The notes under the pieces: model-generated
Databases searched by the model: none
What the model saw: the letters and a program-made list of their open reading frames with translations, nothing else
What the model was told of the DNA's origin: nothing
Made by a program: the position numbers and the translations under genes
Assembly (NCBI GenBank): GCA_051418075.1
Contig: JBPRGG010000177.1
Location: 122,852-186,851 of the forward strand
DNA from: JBPRGG01 sp051418075
GTDB taxonomy: Bacteria; Bacteroidota; Bacteroidia; Cytophagales; Cyclobacteriaceae
DNA: 64,000 nt
Direction: 5' to 3'
Shown here: positions 33,910-42,619 of the stretch, piece by piece
Position numbering within the stretch: position 1 is the stretch's first letter
Layout: the number at the start of each line of letters is the position of its first letter

Positions 33910-36321
33910 TTATTCTACTTTTTTCACCGAACTGCTGAAAGTGGTTTCGCTGGATACTTTAGGATTACCTTTATATCGAACTGTGGCAGCCCCTGTGGCT
34001 TTCACATTAATAAAATCCCTTGCATTTAGGTTGGCACTGGCAGCTGCATTGGCATCAATTTGGGCTCTTTCCAGAGACAGATCGAAAGCATCAAGAATAG
34101 CATTGCTATTGATCCCGGCTTCCAGGTAGTCTGCCTTACCTTTTAATACCAGTTTGGTAGCACCACTCAGCGCTACCTCCAGGTTTTCTGAATCAATTTC
34201 CATATCAGCATAGGCAGCTCCGGAAAGGTTAACATATAAAGATGCTGCTTCAAAATCTGATACAAAGGTTCTGGTACTTCCATGCAGATCCAATTCAGTT
34301 AATTCCGGTAAAGCTATGGATAGCTTTACCGGTTCTGAATCGTAATTGAATAAATTATTGTTCTTCATTCTGATCTTTAACTCTTCTCCATTCAGGCTGA
34401 ATTCCAGGTCTTCTACCTCATTTTCCGGGCCGGATACTTCTACTTCAAATTGATCGGATTGTCTGATTTCCGTGAAAATAGCGCTGCCAATATCTAACTT
34501 CCTGAAATCTTTAAAATCATAAATTTCATTGTAGTCATAGGTTATGGTTTCCTGGCTGGGCTCTTCCGGAGAAGAAAGCTCACAGGTCACACATTGTAAT
34601 CCTTGTTCGGTAAACATCCAGCGATTATTATCCATCTGCGACACTGAAAAACCATTTCGGTACAAGGTGTTTCTCAGGATATGTCTCAGGGATCGATCCA
34701 TAATAAATTGCTGGTTATAAGGAATAAATAAGGTCATGTCTAATTTTTGGACCCTGAATTTTGCTTTTTCTTCAAAATTTAATTTGGAGTTGAAAATCAG
34801 GGTTGAATCTTCTTTATTAACCTGGTAATTCACCATTTCAGTATTTAAAACAGCATCCTCCTGGGTTTTCCCCCGGGCTTCGAAATTCTTCACCAGTTTA
34901 TAAACTGAATCCTGGTATCCTCTTAGGGTTAGGGTGACTGTTTCATATTCCTGGAAAGGTTCATCATCATCTAAAGTAAGTATGGCAGTCTGATTATTCA
35001 GATCAATGTATTCTACCACCTCTTTTTCTCCGAACCGGCTATAATTTCTGGCTACTCCGGGTACAGTAAATGCCAGAAAAACCAACCCTAATACCCAAAC
35101 CGCAAACAGGGACCAACCCAGGGCCGGACGTATCATATTTTTACGGGCGATGATCATCAATCCCAAAATCGCTACATAGACAAAAGGAATAGCGATGACC
35201 AGGAAAAGCGCCACATAGGCCAGAGAAGGAATAGTGTTTTTGATTACTTCCAAAGGAAACAGGTCCTGTAAGAAAATATCTCCGCCCCCAGCAAAAATTC
35301 CGATGATACCACCCAGCGCTATTACCAATCCAACCAGGGTGCTGACTCCTATGATAACCAGTATTATTCCGGCTATAATCCTAATGATGTCAACCAATAC
35401 ATGCAAAAGTGGACCCATATATTGAGAAATGGCATTGATGAGATAGGCTATCAGCCGGAACGGAAAGAGTAATATTTTCATCAATATATTTTCTTCCCCT
35501 TCTTTTACATTGAAGCTTTTTTTAAGATTAGATTCAATATTTGATAATGTGACTGGTTCACCCTGCATTTCCATTTTATCAGTAAGGGACTTGGCCTCGG
35601 GTACAATGGTCCATAAGATCAGGTAAACTATGAGCCCTGTTCCTCCAACAAAAATAAATATGACAAAAAGCAATCTTACCAACACTACATCTACGCCAAA
35701 ATAAGCTGCAACGCCACTTGAGACACCGCCCAATACCTTATCATCAGGATTTCGGAACATCTTTTTGAATTTCTTTTCATTTTTCAGATCATCAGAGCCG
35801 GGAATGATGATCCACATGATTACATAGATTAGTCCGACAACAAAACTCACTTCGAATTCAAAAAAGAATGCAACAAAGAAAAGGACAAATAATAATCTTA
35901 TCCATAAAGGATCAATATTGAAATAATGACCCAACCCGGAAGCTACCCCACCGATGATTTTTCTTTTATTGTCACGGAATAGTTTTTTCGACCTGATTCT
36001 TTCCCGGTGAGGTTCTTCATACCTTGCTTCTTCCTGGTAAGAATCTTCCGGTTCCTCAATGGCTTTAAAGTCTTTAATGCTACCCATTGTGGCAATCAGG
36101 CTTTCAACATCCTCAGCAGTGACTACCTGTCGGCCATCTTTTAATTTGGCCAGAAATATCTCTGCAATGCGACTTTCTATATCCGAAATGATCTCTTTAC
36201 TGTCATCAAACTTGGAAAAATATCGGTTTATTGAATCCAGATATTCTTTTAAGCGGTCATAACCATCTTCTTCAATATAAAAAATAATTCCGCTAATATT
36301 TATGCTTATGTTCTTTTTCAT
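33910..36321 (-). CDS. PspC-domain protein with C-terminal GIN (DUF2807) domain
   Basis: An 803-residue membrane protein. The N-terminal 90 residues form a conserved Bacteroidota extension (IEEDGYDRLKEYLDSINRYF). Two PspC domains follow (about 105-180 and 190-255; KIIGGVASGLGHYF and KVLGGVSSGVAAYFGV). Several transmembrane helices extend to about residue 430. A long extracytoplasmic part then ends in a GIN/DUF2807 beta-helix with LSGAAYA and LSGATK motifs. PspC proteins act in phage-shock-type envelope stress. It lies 8 bases downstream of a PadR gene and is surely in its operon. Confidence 0.9.
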   Translation of the reverse strand: MKKNISINISGIIFYIEEDGYDRLKEYLDSINRYFSKFDDSKEIISDIESRIAEIFLAKLKDGRQVVTAEDVESLIATMGSIKDFKAIEEPEDSYQEEARYEEPHRERIRSKKLFRDNKRKIIGGVASGLGHYFNIDPLWIRLLFVLFFVAFFFEFEVSFVVGLIYVIMWIIIPGSDDLKNEKKFKKMFRNPDDKVLGGVSSGVAAYFGVDVVLVRLLFVIFIFVGGTGLIVYLILWTIVPEAKSLTDKMEMQGEPVTLSNIESNLKKSFNVKEGEENILMKILLFPFRLIAYLINAISQYMGPLLHVLVDIIRIIAGIILVIIGVSTLVGLVIALGGIIGIFAGGGDIFLQDLFPLEVIKNTIPSLAYVALFLVIAIPFVYVAILGLMIIARKNMIRPALGWSLFAVWVLGLVFLAFTVPGVARNYSRFGEKEVVEYIDLNNQTAILTLDDDEPFQEYETVTLTLRGYQDSVYKLVKNFEARGKTQEDAVLNTEMVNYQVNKEDSTLIFNSKLNFEEKAKFRVQKLDMTLFIPYNQQFIMDRSLRHILRNTLYRNGFSVSQMDNNRWMFTEQGLQCVTCELSSPEEPSQETITYDYNEIYDFKDFRKLDIGSAIFTEIRQSDQFEVEVSGPENEVEDLEFSLNGEELKIRMKNNNLFNYDSEPVKLSIALPELTELDLHGSTRTFVSDFEAASLYVNLSGAAYADMEIDSENLEVALSGATKLVLKGKADYLEAGINSNAILDAFDLSLERAQIDANAAASANLNARDFINVKATGAATVRYKGNPKVSSETTFSSSVKKVE

Positions 36322-36329
36322 GGTTATAA

Positions 36330-36671
36330 TTAATTATTTTTTGAACCTTTATGAATAATTTGTTTGGTAGATGAGATTAACTCTACCCAGGTTTGATCCA
36401 AATGATTAAGAAATTCAAACCCCTGGTCAGTCAAAGTATAATATTTACGAGGTGGTCCGGAGTTGGATTCCACCCACTTGTATTCCACCAGACCTGATTT
36501 GCGTAAACGGGTGAGGAGTGGATATAAAGTTCCTTCTACCACCATTATTTTAGCTGAGGTTAATTCCTCCAGCATGTCGGAAGCATAGACTTCTCCCCGT
36601 GAAATTATATGCAATATGCAAAATTCCAAAATTCCTTTCCGCATTTGCACTTGTGTATTTTCAACTTTCAT
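36330..36671 (-). CDS. PadR-family transcriptional regulator
   Basis: A 113-residue winged-helix regulator. The PadR signature LEFCILHIISRGEVYASDMLEEL is spread over residues 14-37 (helix 1 and 2), followed by the recognition helix and wing VVEGTLYPLLTRLRKSGLVEY and YYTLTDQG. It precedes the PspC-GIN gene by 8 bases, a recurring arrangement in Bacteroidota. A dyad of the GTACYTTG type lies upstream (36712-36734), consistent with autoregulation. The inducing signal is unknown. Confidence 0.93.
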   Translation of the reverse strand: MKVENTQVQMRKGILEFCILHIISRGEVYASDMLEELTSAKIMVVEGTLYPLLTRLRKSGLVEYKWVESNSGPPRKYYTLTDQGFEFLNHLDQTWVELISSTKQIIHKGSKNN

Positions 36672-36711
36672 GGCTTTTTCCTTTTCATTTTTCTTATAGC
36701 TATGCTAAAAA

Positions 36712-36734
36712 GGTACCTTGTATGGCAAAGTACT
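36712..36734. promoter_or_regulatory. Putative PadR operator
   Basis: GGTACCTTG (36712-36720), 5 bases, then CAAAGTACT (36726-36734) form an inverted repeat; the half-sites GTACCTTG and GTACTTTG differ at one position. It lies 41 bases upstream of the PadR start codon. Binding by PadR is inferred from position and symmetry. Confidence 0.5.
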
Positions 36735-36862
36735 ATATAAAATTAAAAAAAAATGTGAAAATCTTTTTATATTTATATTAAATTACTGAAAAGTACCAAA
36801 AAATTGCATATTTTTCGTATGTGATGGCTGGAGACATTTTTTTGGATTTTTACATTATTGTT

Positions 36863-36904
36863 CAGAAATGTGCAGTTATGTCCACAAAACCGTACACATT
36901 TCTG
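36863..36904. repeat. Perfect 10-bp inverted repeat
   Basis: CAGAAATGTG (36863-36872) and CACATTTCTG (36895-36904) are exact reverse complements separated by 22 bases. No gene is adjacent on either side. It may be an operator or a folded RNA; nothing decides between them. Confidence 0.55.
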
Positions 36905-36945
36905 GTAAAAAGACCCAAATCTGGGATTTATCTTAGCGAGTAAAA

Positions 36946-37065
36946 CTATATGCGGTGCCGGGTAAGACTTACAAGTTTGATTACAGAAACCATAAAATTC
37001 TCGGCTAATTTTATATCCGTTCTAAAAGCACTGAAACCGACATGGCATATAGGTCTGTGTTAGGC
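36946..37065 (-). repeat. attC-like imperfect palindrome
   Basis: CTATATGCGGTGCCGG (36946-36961) is complementary at 13 of 16 positions to CCGACATGGCATATAG (37037-37052). Inside them lies a perfect 8-base stem, ATAAAATT (36992-36999) with AATTTTAT (37007-37014). The outer edge at 37059-37065 is GTTAGGC, that is GCCTAAC on the minus strand, fitting the integron attC consensus RYYYAAC. The partner GTTRRRY core on the far side is not intact. The fold suits a decayed cassette attachment site; another kind of element is not excluded. Confidence 0.45.
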
Positions 37066-37371
37066 TTCGTTTTCATTGATTATTAGTCGTAATGATATAG
37101 GCAAGCATAACCAAGAAGCTCATCTTCAATAATCTGATAACTAGCCTATGTTCCTGATCAAGCCTTCTAGACCAACATCCAGCCAAATCGTATTTAAGAG
37201 GCTCTGGCTTGCCTGTTCCTTCAAATGGTGTTCTCTCAATGACTTTAATTAATTCATTGATTTTCTTGACCATCTTTTTGTCGTTCTTTTGCCAATAAAG
37301 TTAATATACGTACTTAAACAAGAATAACTTCAGAAAATGCAGAATTTTTTGGAAATCTAATGAAGCCTAAC
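37059..37371 (-). mobile_element. Possible orphan gene cassette with terminal inverted repeats
   Basis: GTTAGGCTTC at 37059-37068 and its exact reverse complement GAAGCCTAAC at 37362-37371 bound a 313-base segment that carries only a yoeB remnant. Both ends show the GTTRRRY / RYYYAAC form of integron cassette cores. The stop codon of the neighbouring sulfatase (TAG, 37369-37367) lies inside the right-hand repeat, so the boundary is sharp. No integrase gene is in the window. A small element with 10-base terminal repeats is the alternative. Confidence 0.4.
37083..37300 (-). pseudogene. yoeB toxin remnant, truncated and frameshifted
   Basis: On the minus strand the peptide LYWQKNDKKMVKKINELI, then RTPFEGTGKPEPL, WSRRLDQEHRLV matches the YoeB RNase toxin from about its residue 14. 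A TAA stands directly before Leu-Tyr-Trp, so the N-terminus is missing or out of frame. After HRLV the open frame drifts into unrelated residues, whereas shifting by one base gives YQIIEDELLGYACLYHYD and a stop at 37083, the YoeB C-terminus with the catalytic His-Tyr. A single missing T (GTTTAT read as GTTAT) explains this. No YefM antitoxin gene is present. The open part (37073-37273) is therefore very unlikely to be active. Confidence 0.85.
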
Positions 37372-39250
37372 TTCTTTCTATGATCTCTCTGCCACAATTG
37401 ACCAGGATCTGATCAAATGCCATTCCTATAAACATAGGATAAGACCAGCTTTTATATTTTCCCCATACAGAACCTTTGTATAATTCATATTCCATATTCA
37501 CTACCGGTACCATGGGTTCAGCCAAAGCACCAATCCTTCTGACAGCTATAGCTGCCTGTAATACTACTGTAGGTTGGTCACGCATTTGCAAATATTTTTT
37601 TAGGGTAGCCTTGTATTCAGGCTTAACCTCTTGCTCGGCTAATATCAGGGCAGTAGCAGCAGCAATAGCTACACTGGGAGATTCATCTTGTAATCTTTCC
37701 AATAATTCTTTTTGCAGAGCCGATACCTGGTTAAGATCATTTTGAATAGCCATTATGGTCCAGAACCTAACTCCACTGTCAGGATGATCCAACTGCTGAG
37801 CCAGTTTCTCTACCTGACTGATTTTGCCCACCTGATCCGCTGCGGCTAAAATAGTAGCAGGATCCAGTTCAGATTGAGCCATTTCATACACAGAAGTACC
37901 CTGGGCCCGAAGCATCATTTCTGCTTCAGGCAGTAATCCGGTGTCATGGGTATTGATCATCCAATCTTGTAACTCCTTTCTTCTTTGGGCTATAAGCTCT
38001 TGATATTCAGCAGAGTTGATCAGGTTGTTTAATTCGTAGGGGTCTTTTGAAAGGTCAAAAAATGCTTCCACGGGCTTGGGTTGCCAGAAGTTTTGGGCAT
38101 ATCCTTCCAATTCCCCGTTTTCCCTGAGCCGCTGTAATTCCCTGAAGCTGCCTTTATGATCAGAAAAAATCCTGGCTTTCTGAATATAAGGCAGGAAGGG
38201 CATAAAATTTCTGATGTAGATATATTGGGAGTCGATCACAGCCCGGGACATGTCATACACATCATCTGCCCGACTACGGGCACCAAAGGCCATAGTTCTG
38301 GGATCATAATCCTTATGACCCATAAAAGGTGTTCCTTGCATATAAGCAGGTACATCTATTCCGGTCAGGTTTAAAACAGTAGGGGCAAAATCCACGAAAC
38401 TTACTATCTGATTGGTTTTGCTGCCTGGTTGCCAGTCCGAAAGGTTTTGGTATTTTTCAGGAATTCGGATAATCAGAGGAACTTGTACGCCAGAATTATA
38501 CATCCACCTTTTGTAACGGGGTAAACCAAATCCATGGTCAGAAAAGAAGAAAATGATGGTATTGTCATATACACCCTCATCCTTTAATTCCTGAATGAGG
38601 TTTGCTACCTGTAGGTCTAGCACCGATATTAGGTCATAGGCCCTGGCCCAGACTTTTCTCATTTCCACTGTGTTGGGAAAATAGGGGGGCAGTTGAGCTT
38701 GTTCAGGATTATGTGGATGTGTCAATCCTTCCAGGATCTCTTTGTTATCTGAATTGGTATTCCCTTCATGGGTTGTGCCAAAATTAAATACACTAAAAAA
38801 GGGTTGTCCCTTAGGACGATTTCGCCAATGTGCCTCTGAACCATTTTCATCCCATCTTCCGGACGGATCAAAGTTATAATCCGTTTTCGAATTATTGGTG
38901 GTGTAATAGCCGGCTTGCTTTAGGTACTGGGGCAGGATCAACAAGGAATCTGGTATGGGAATCTCAGAACGGAGGTGCTGGGTACCTAGCGAGGTGGCAT
39001 ACATACCGGTAATAAGGCAGGAACGAGCAGGAGCACAAATAGGGGCAGTGGCATAGGCTTTTTCATACAATACGCCTTCCTCAGCCAATTGGTCCAGCGT
39101 AGGGGTATAGGCATAATCATCCCCATAAGCACCCAATGCAGGACTGATATCTTCGGTGGTGATCCATACAATATTTGGGGGTATAACATCAGACGATTCA
39201 CAGGAAATCAGTACTGTAGCCAGTATTGCAAGTAGATATATCTTTTTCAT
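37367..39250 (-). CDS. Lipoprotein sulfatase with C-terminal HEAT-like repeats
   Basis: A 627-residue protein from the ATG at 39250. It has a lipoprotein signal (LATVLISC, Cys17) and the first metal site (WITTEDISP). The formylglycine motif is CAPAR at Cys72, followed by LITGMY, and FFFSDHGFGLPRYK is the second metal site. After about residue 480 a helical Ala/Leu-rich region resembles HEAT repeats (QVEKLAQQLDHPDSGVRFWT, ALQKELLERLQDESPSVAIAAA). A full TTTG-N19-TAGTTTTG promoter sits 24 bases upstream. Its stop codon falls inside the cassette-like repeat. Confidence 0.9.
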   Translation of the reverse strand: MKKIYLLAILATVLISCESSDVIPPNIVWITTEDISPALGAYGDDYAYTPTLDQLAEEGVLYEKAYATAPICAPARSCLITGMYATSLGTQHLRSEIPIPDSLLILPQYLKQAGYYTTNNSKTDYNFDPSGRWDENGSEAHWRNRPKGQPFFSVFNFGTTHEGNTNSDNKEILEGLTHPHNPEQAQLPPYFPNTVEMRKVWARAYDLISVLDLQVANLIQELKDEGVYDNTIIFFFSDHGFGLPRYKRWMYNSGVQVPLIIRIPEKYQNLSDWQPGSKTNQIVSFVDFAPTVLNLTGIDVPAYMQGTPFMGHKDYDPRTMAFGARSRADDVYDMSRAVIDSQYIYIRNFMPFLPYIQKARIFSDHKGSFRELQRLRENGELEGYAQNFWQPKPVEAFFDLSKDPYELNNLINSAEYQELIAQRRKELQDWMINTHDTGLLPEAEMMLRAQGTSVYEMAQSELDPATILAAADQVGKISQVEKLAQQLDHPDSGVRFWTIMAIQNDLNQVSALQKELLERLQDESPSVAIAAATALILAEQEVKPEYKATLKKYLQMRDQPTVVLQAAIAVRRIGALAEPMVPVVNMEYELYKGSVWGKYKSWSYPMFIGMAFDQILVNCGREIIERS

Positions 39251-39273
39251 TTTTTTATTGGTTTTTGACAATT

Positions 39274-39304
39274 CAAAACTATTATTTATCCGGATATCAT
39301 CAAA
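39274..39304 (-). promoter_or_regulatory. Promoter of the lipoprotein sulfatase gene
   Basis: On the minus strand TTTG (39304-39301), exactly 19 bases, then TAGTTTTG (39281-39274). This is a full match to the Bacteroidota TTTG-N19-TAnnTTTG promoter, and it supports the ATG at 39250 as start. Confidence 0.75.
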
Positions 39305-39312
39305 TCCTTTAT

Positions 39313-42258
39313 TTAAGCTTTTAATGCATCCCACAAAATCTCTACCGGGTGAAGAGCTTGTTTACCAGTGCCATCTTTGATCTGATGACGACAACTCGTT
39401 CCAGGAGCTGCTATCAACACATCATCACCCAATTTACGTACTGCTGGAAAAAGGACTAATTCACCAATCTGCATGGAAATATCATAATGCTCTGCTTCAT
39501 AACCAAAAGAGCCGGCCATACCACAACAGCCGGAAGGGATCAGCTGGACCTGGTAATTTTTTGGCAGGCTCAGAATTTTTTTGGTGGGCACCAGGGAAGC
39601 CAATGCCTTTTGATGGCAATGGCCATGCAGCTTTATGGTACAATGATCTTCTTTAAAACTGGAAGCAACAATATGGCCCAAGTCTGTTTCTCTGGCTAAA
39701 AATTCATCTATTAAGAAGGTGTTTTCCGCTATTTTTTGAGCCGGTTCTACCTGTTCAGGGAAAGCCAGGTCAAGGTATTCATCTCTGAATGTAAGGATAG
39801 CAGAAGGCTCTAGGCCAATTAATGGTGTTTGTTCATTGACCAGCTGGCTGAATATTTTGATGTTTTCATTGGCAATTTCCTTAGCCCGGGCCAATAAGCC
39901 TTTGGACAAAAAAGCCCTTCCACTTTCTGCATGAGCAGGTATTTCAACCTGGTAACCCAGAGAATTTAATAATTCTATGGCCTTGATCCCGATCAATACA
40001 TCATTATAGTTGCTGAATTCATCATTAAATAATATAACTTTTCCTTTACTGTTACCATTGAGGTTCTGTTGCAGTCTCTTCCTGTTTTTCTTGAACCACT
40101 TGTTTAATGTAACCTTGTAAAGAGATGGAATCGAACGCTCCGTAGCAAATCCGGCCAGGTTTTTAAATATACTGGAAGTCAAGTCATTACCCATGAGGAA
40201 ATTATAAAAACCGGGGGCCAGAGAGGCCAGTTTATTAGCGCTGGAGATATTGGCAATCATCCTGGTACGGAAGGGTATCGGGTGTGATTTGTAGTACTGG
40301 TACAGAAATTCTGCTTTTAATTTGGCAATATCCACATTGGAAGGGCACTCCGATTTACAGCCTTTACAGGACAGACATAAATCCATTACTTCCAGAATTT
40401 CCTGGTGATCGAAAGGATTTCTTTTATTGGAGCGGGTCAGCATTTCTCTCAGGATATTGGCCCGGGCCCGGGTAGTATCTTTCTCGTCACGGGTGGCCAT
40501 ATAGCTAGGACACATGGTGCCGCCGGTTAGTTCCGTTTTCCGGCAATCTCCAGAGCCATTGCACAGTTCAGCCGCTCTTACAATCCCGTTGTAGTAGCTG
40601 AAATCAAAAGCGGTAGCAAACTGTGGTGTAATCTGGTCGGGCTGATAACGCAGCTTGGTATTCATGGGAGGAGTATCCACAATCTTACCCGGATTGAAGA
40701 TATTTTCCGGATCCCACGCTTTTTTTAGTTGTTTGAGCAACCCGTAATTATGGGATCCTATCATAAATGGAATAAACTCTCCCCGCAGCCGGCCATCGCC
40801 ATGTTCCCCACTTAATGATCCATTGTATTTTTTAACCAAGTGAGCAATCTCATCCAGGATGGTTCGAAAAAGCTGGTGCCCTTCAGAAGTTTTTAAATTG
40901 AGCAGGGGCCTTAAATGCAGTTCTCCTGATCCCGCGTGAGCATAGTGTACACAATGAAGGTCATATTTTTTCAGTATCAGGTTGAATTCCCTGATGTAGG
41001 CAGGTAAATCTGATACATCCACTGCGGTATCTTCTATTACAGGAGCCGGTTTGGCATCTCCCGGCATGGTAGACAACAAGCCCAGGCCAGACTTGCGTAA
41101 ATTCCAGATCTTTTTACGATCCTCACCATATAAAACAGGGAAATGATAGCCCAGGCCAGATGCCTTCATTTCAGCAATCATGGCCTGTGCCGCCTGATCC
41201 ATTAATTCCGGGGTTTCCCTCTCGATTTCCACCACCAGGATGGCTCCCGGCTCTCCTTGAATGAAAAACCTGTTTTGTCTTTGTTCGATATTGTTTTTGG
41301 TGCAATCCAGTATAAACTGATCAATCAGTTCACTGGCGCTGGGGTGATGTTTTACTGCCACCAGGTTGGCCCTTAGTGCTTCATCAATGCTGTCAAAATG
41401 GGCACAGATCAGGCATCCATGCTCATAGGGCTGGGGAACAACCTGTAATTTTATTTCTGTGATAAAAGCCAGGGTGCCTTCCGATCCGGCTATCAGTTTG
41501 CAGAAATTAAATTCCTGATCAGTCGCAGAAAACGGTGCCGACTCCAGTAAAAGATCAATGGCATAACCAGTATTGCGACGATGAATTGAAGATTTGGGAA
41601 ATTCTTTCCGGATCTCCCCCTGGTTGGTTTTATCGGTCAGGATCTGATGTATATTCTGATATATCTTTTGTTCTAATAGGTTTTCTGCCTGGAGTTTTTG
41701 TTCAAATTCAGCCTGGCTGAGAGATTTAAATACAACCTCTGAACCATCACTCAGCAGGGCTTTGACCTCCAGCAAATGATCTCTGGTACTTCCATATACT
41801 ATAGAATTAGATCCACAGGAATTATTGCCCACCATACCACCAATCATGGCCCGGTTTGCGGTAGAGGTTTCCGGTCCAAAATACAATCCATGAGGCTGAA
41901 GATATACATTTAATTCATCCCTGATCACGCCTGGTTGAACCTTTACCCATCCTTCCTCCTGGTTGAGTTCCAGAATCCGGGTGAATTTTCGGGATACATC
42001 TACCACAATACCTTGTCCCACTACCTGGCCAGCCAGTGAGGTGCCGGCGGTACGTGGTATCAGAGAAGTTTTATGTTGATGACAAAATTCGATCAATTTT
42101 ATTATATCTTCTTCATTAGCCGGAATGGCTACAGCCAGGGGCAACTCGCGATAGGCAGAGGCATCTGTGGCATATAATATTTTCATGGTTCTGCCAAAAT
42201 GCAATTCACCTTCCAACTGGTGGGCTAAATGAGATAATTGATTGTCGGTTATATTCAT
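39313..42258 (-). CDS. FAD-linked oxidase / Fe-S D-2-hydroxyacid dehydrogenase (YdiJ-like)
   Basis: A 981-residue cytoplasmic or membrane-associated enzyme. An FAD-binding type 4 domain (about 25-200; PRTAGTSLAGQVVGQGIVVDVSR, GGMVGNNSCGSNSIVYGST) is followed by an FAD-oxidase C domain (about 260-530; SGEHGDGRLRGEF). A two-cluster Fe-S domain follows (CNGSGDCRKTE and CLSCKGCKSECPSNVD), and a CCG-type domain ends in PSGCCGMAGSFGYEAEHYD. This order matches the large D-lactate/D-2-hydroxyglutarate dehydrogenases. The chosen start sits 16 bases after a TATATTTG box, which rules out the longer reading. Confidence 0.92.
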   Translation of the reverse strand: MNITDNQLSHLAHQLEGELHFGRTMKILYATDASAYRELPLAVAIPANEEDIIKLIEFCHQHKTSLIPRTAGTSLAGQVVGQGIVVDVSRKFTRILELNQEEGWVKVQPGVIRDELNVYLQPHGLYFGPETSTANRAMIGGMVGNNSCGSNSIVYGSTRDHLLEVKALLSDGSEVVFKSLSQAEFEQKLQAENLLEQKIYQNIHQILTDKTNQGEIRKEFPKSSIHRRNTGYAIDLLLESAPFSATDQEFNFCKLIAGSEGTLAFITEIKLQVVPQPYEHGCLICAHFDSIDEALRANLVAVKHHPSASELIDQFILDCTKNNIEQRQNRFFIQGEPGAILVVEIERETPELMDQAAQAMIAEMKASGLGYHFPVLYGEDRKKIWNLRKSGLGLLSTMPGDAKPAPVIEDTAVDVSDLPAYIREFNLILKKYDLHCVHYAHAGSGELHLRPLLNLKTSEGHQLFRTILDEIAHLVKKYNGSLSGEHGDGRLRGEFIPFMIGSHNYGLLKQLKKAWDPENIFNPGKIVDTPPMNTKLRYQPDQITPQFATAFDFSYYNGIVRAAELCNGSGDCRKTELTGGTMCPSYMATRDEKDTTRARANILREMLTRSNKRNPFDHQEILEVMDLCLSCKGCKSECPSNVDIAKLKAEFLYQYYKSHPIPFRTRMIANISSANKLASLAPGFYNFLMGNDLTSSIFKNLAGFATERSIPSLYKVTLNKWFKKNRKRLQQNLNGNSKGKVILFNDEFSNYNDVLIGIKAIELLNSLGYQVEIPAHAESGRAFLSKGLLARAKEIANENIKIFSQLVNEQTPLIGLEPSAILTFRDEYLDLAFPEQVEPAQKIAENTFLIDEFLARETDLGHIVASSFKEDHCTIKLHGHCHQKALASLVPTKKILSLPKNYQVQLIPSGCCGMAGSFGYEAEHYDISMQIGELVLFPAVRKLGDDVLIAAPGTSCRHQIKDGTGKQALHPVEILWDALKA

Positions 42259-42619
42259 GGGCTGTATTTTCAACAAATATATCTTTTCCCTGATCAAGCT
42301 GAAAAAGATGTGTTCAATTTTTGCTTGTAAGAATGGACAGGTTCAAAATTAAAAAGCACCTGAACAATTGCTATCCGGTTCTAACCTGCAAGAACTTTTT
42401 TCAAGAAGAACTGTTTTGAAATGAGTTAAATTGGGTAAATTAGTTAACTGCAGCAATAGGCAAGTTTGGATTGTGAAACTCAAGTGAAAACCGGATAAAT
42501 AGCTTTGAATTAGAAGTTCTGATAAAGTTTTATTCCTCTGATTAGATTTAATGTTTAATTTTGATACTCCGGGCAATAATTTGCATCATTTAGAATTATT
42601 TAAAAAAAGGTGCCTGCTG
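42259..42619. other. Intergenic stretch with two divergent starts
   Basis: It holds the promoter of the FAD-linked oxidase gene (42274-42305, minus) and the leader of the NlpC/P60 gene (plus). Overlapping minus-strand codons at 42349-42576 do not look like protein (no domain, low-complexity composition). No other structure is seen. Confidence 0.5.
42274..42305 (-). promoter_or_regulatory. Promoter of the FAD-linked oxidase gene
   Basis: On the minus strand TTTT (42305-42302), 20 bases of spacing, then TATATTTG (42281-42274), an exact TAnnTTTG box 16 bases before the ATG at 42258. Confidence 0.6.

Larger units (their letters stand above)
36672..37072. other. Gene-free stretch with operator, inverted repeat and attC-like fold
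   Basis: This A/T-rich stretch holds, in order: the PadR-type operator (36712-36734), an additional AAGTACC near 36790, a perfect 10-base inverted repeat (36863-36904) and the start of the long imperfect palindrome 36946-37065. No ORF with protein-like composition is seen. Confidence 0.6.

Noticed and set aside
37073..37273. Intact short YoeB toxin gene
   Set aside because: The frame lacks the first YoeB residues and the catalytic C-terminus, which lies in another frame; it is a pseudogene.
42349..42576. 75-codon minus-strand frame upstream of the NlpC/P60 gene
   Set aside because: It overlaps the start of the NlpC/P60 frame, has no domain or start signal, and the composition is random.
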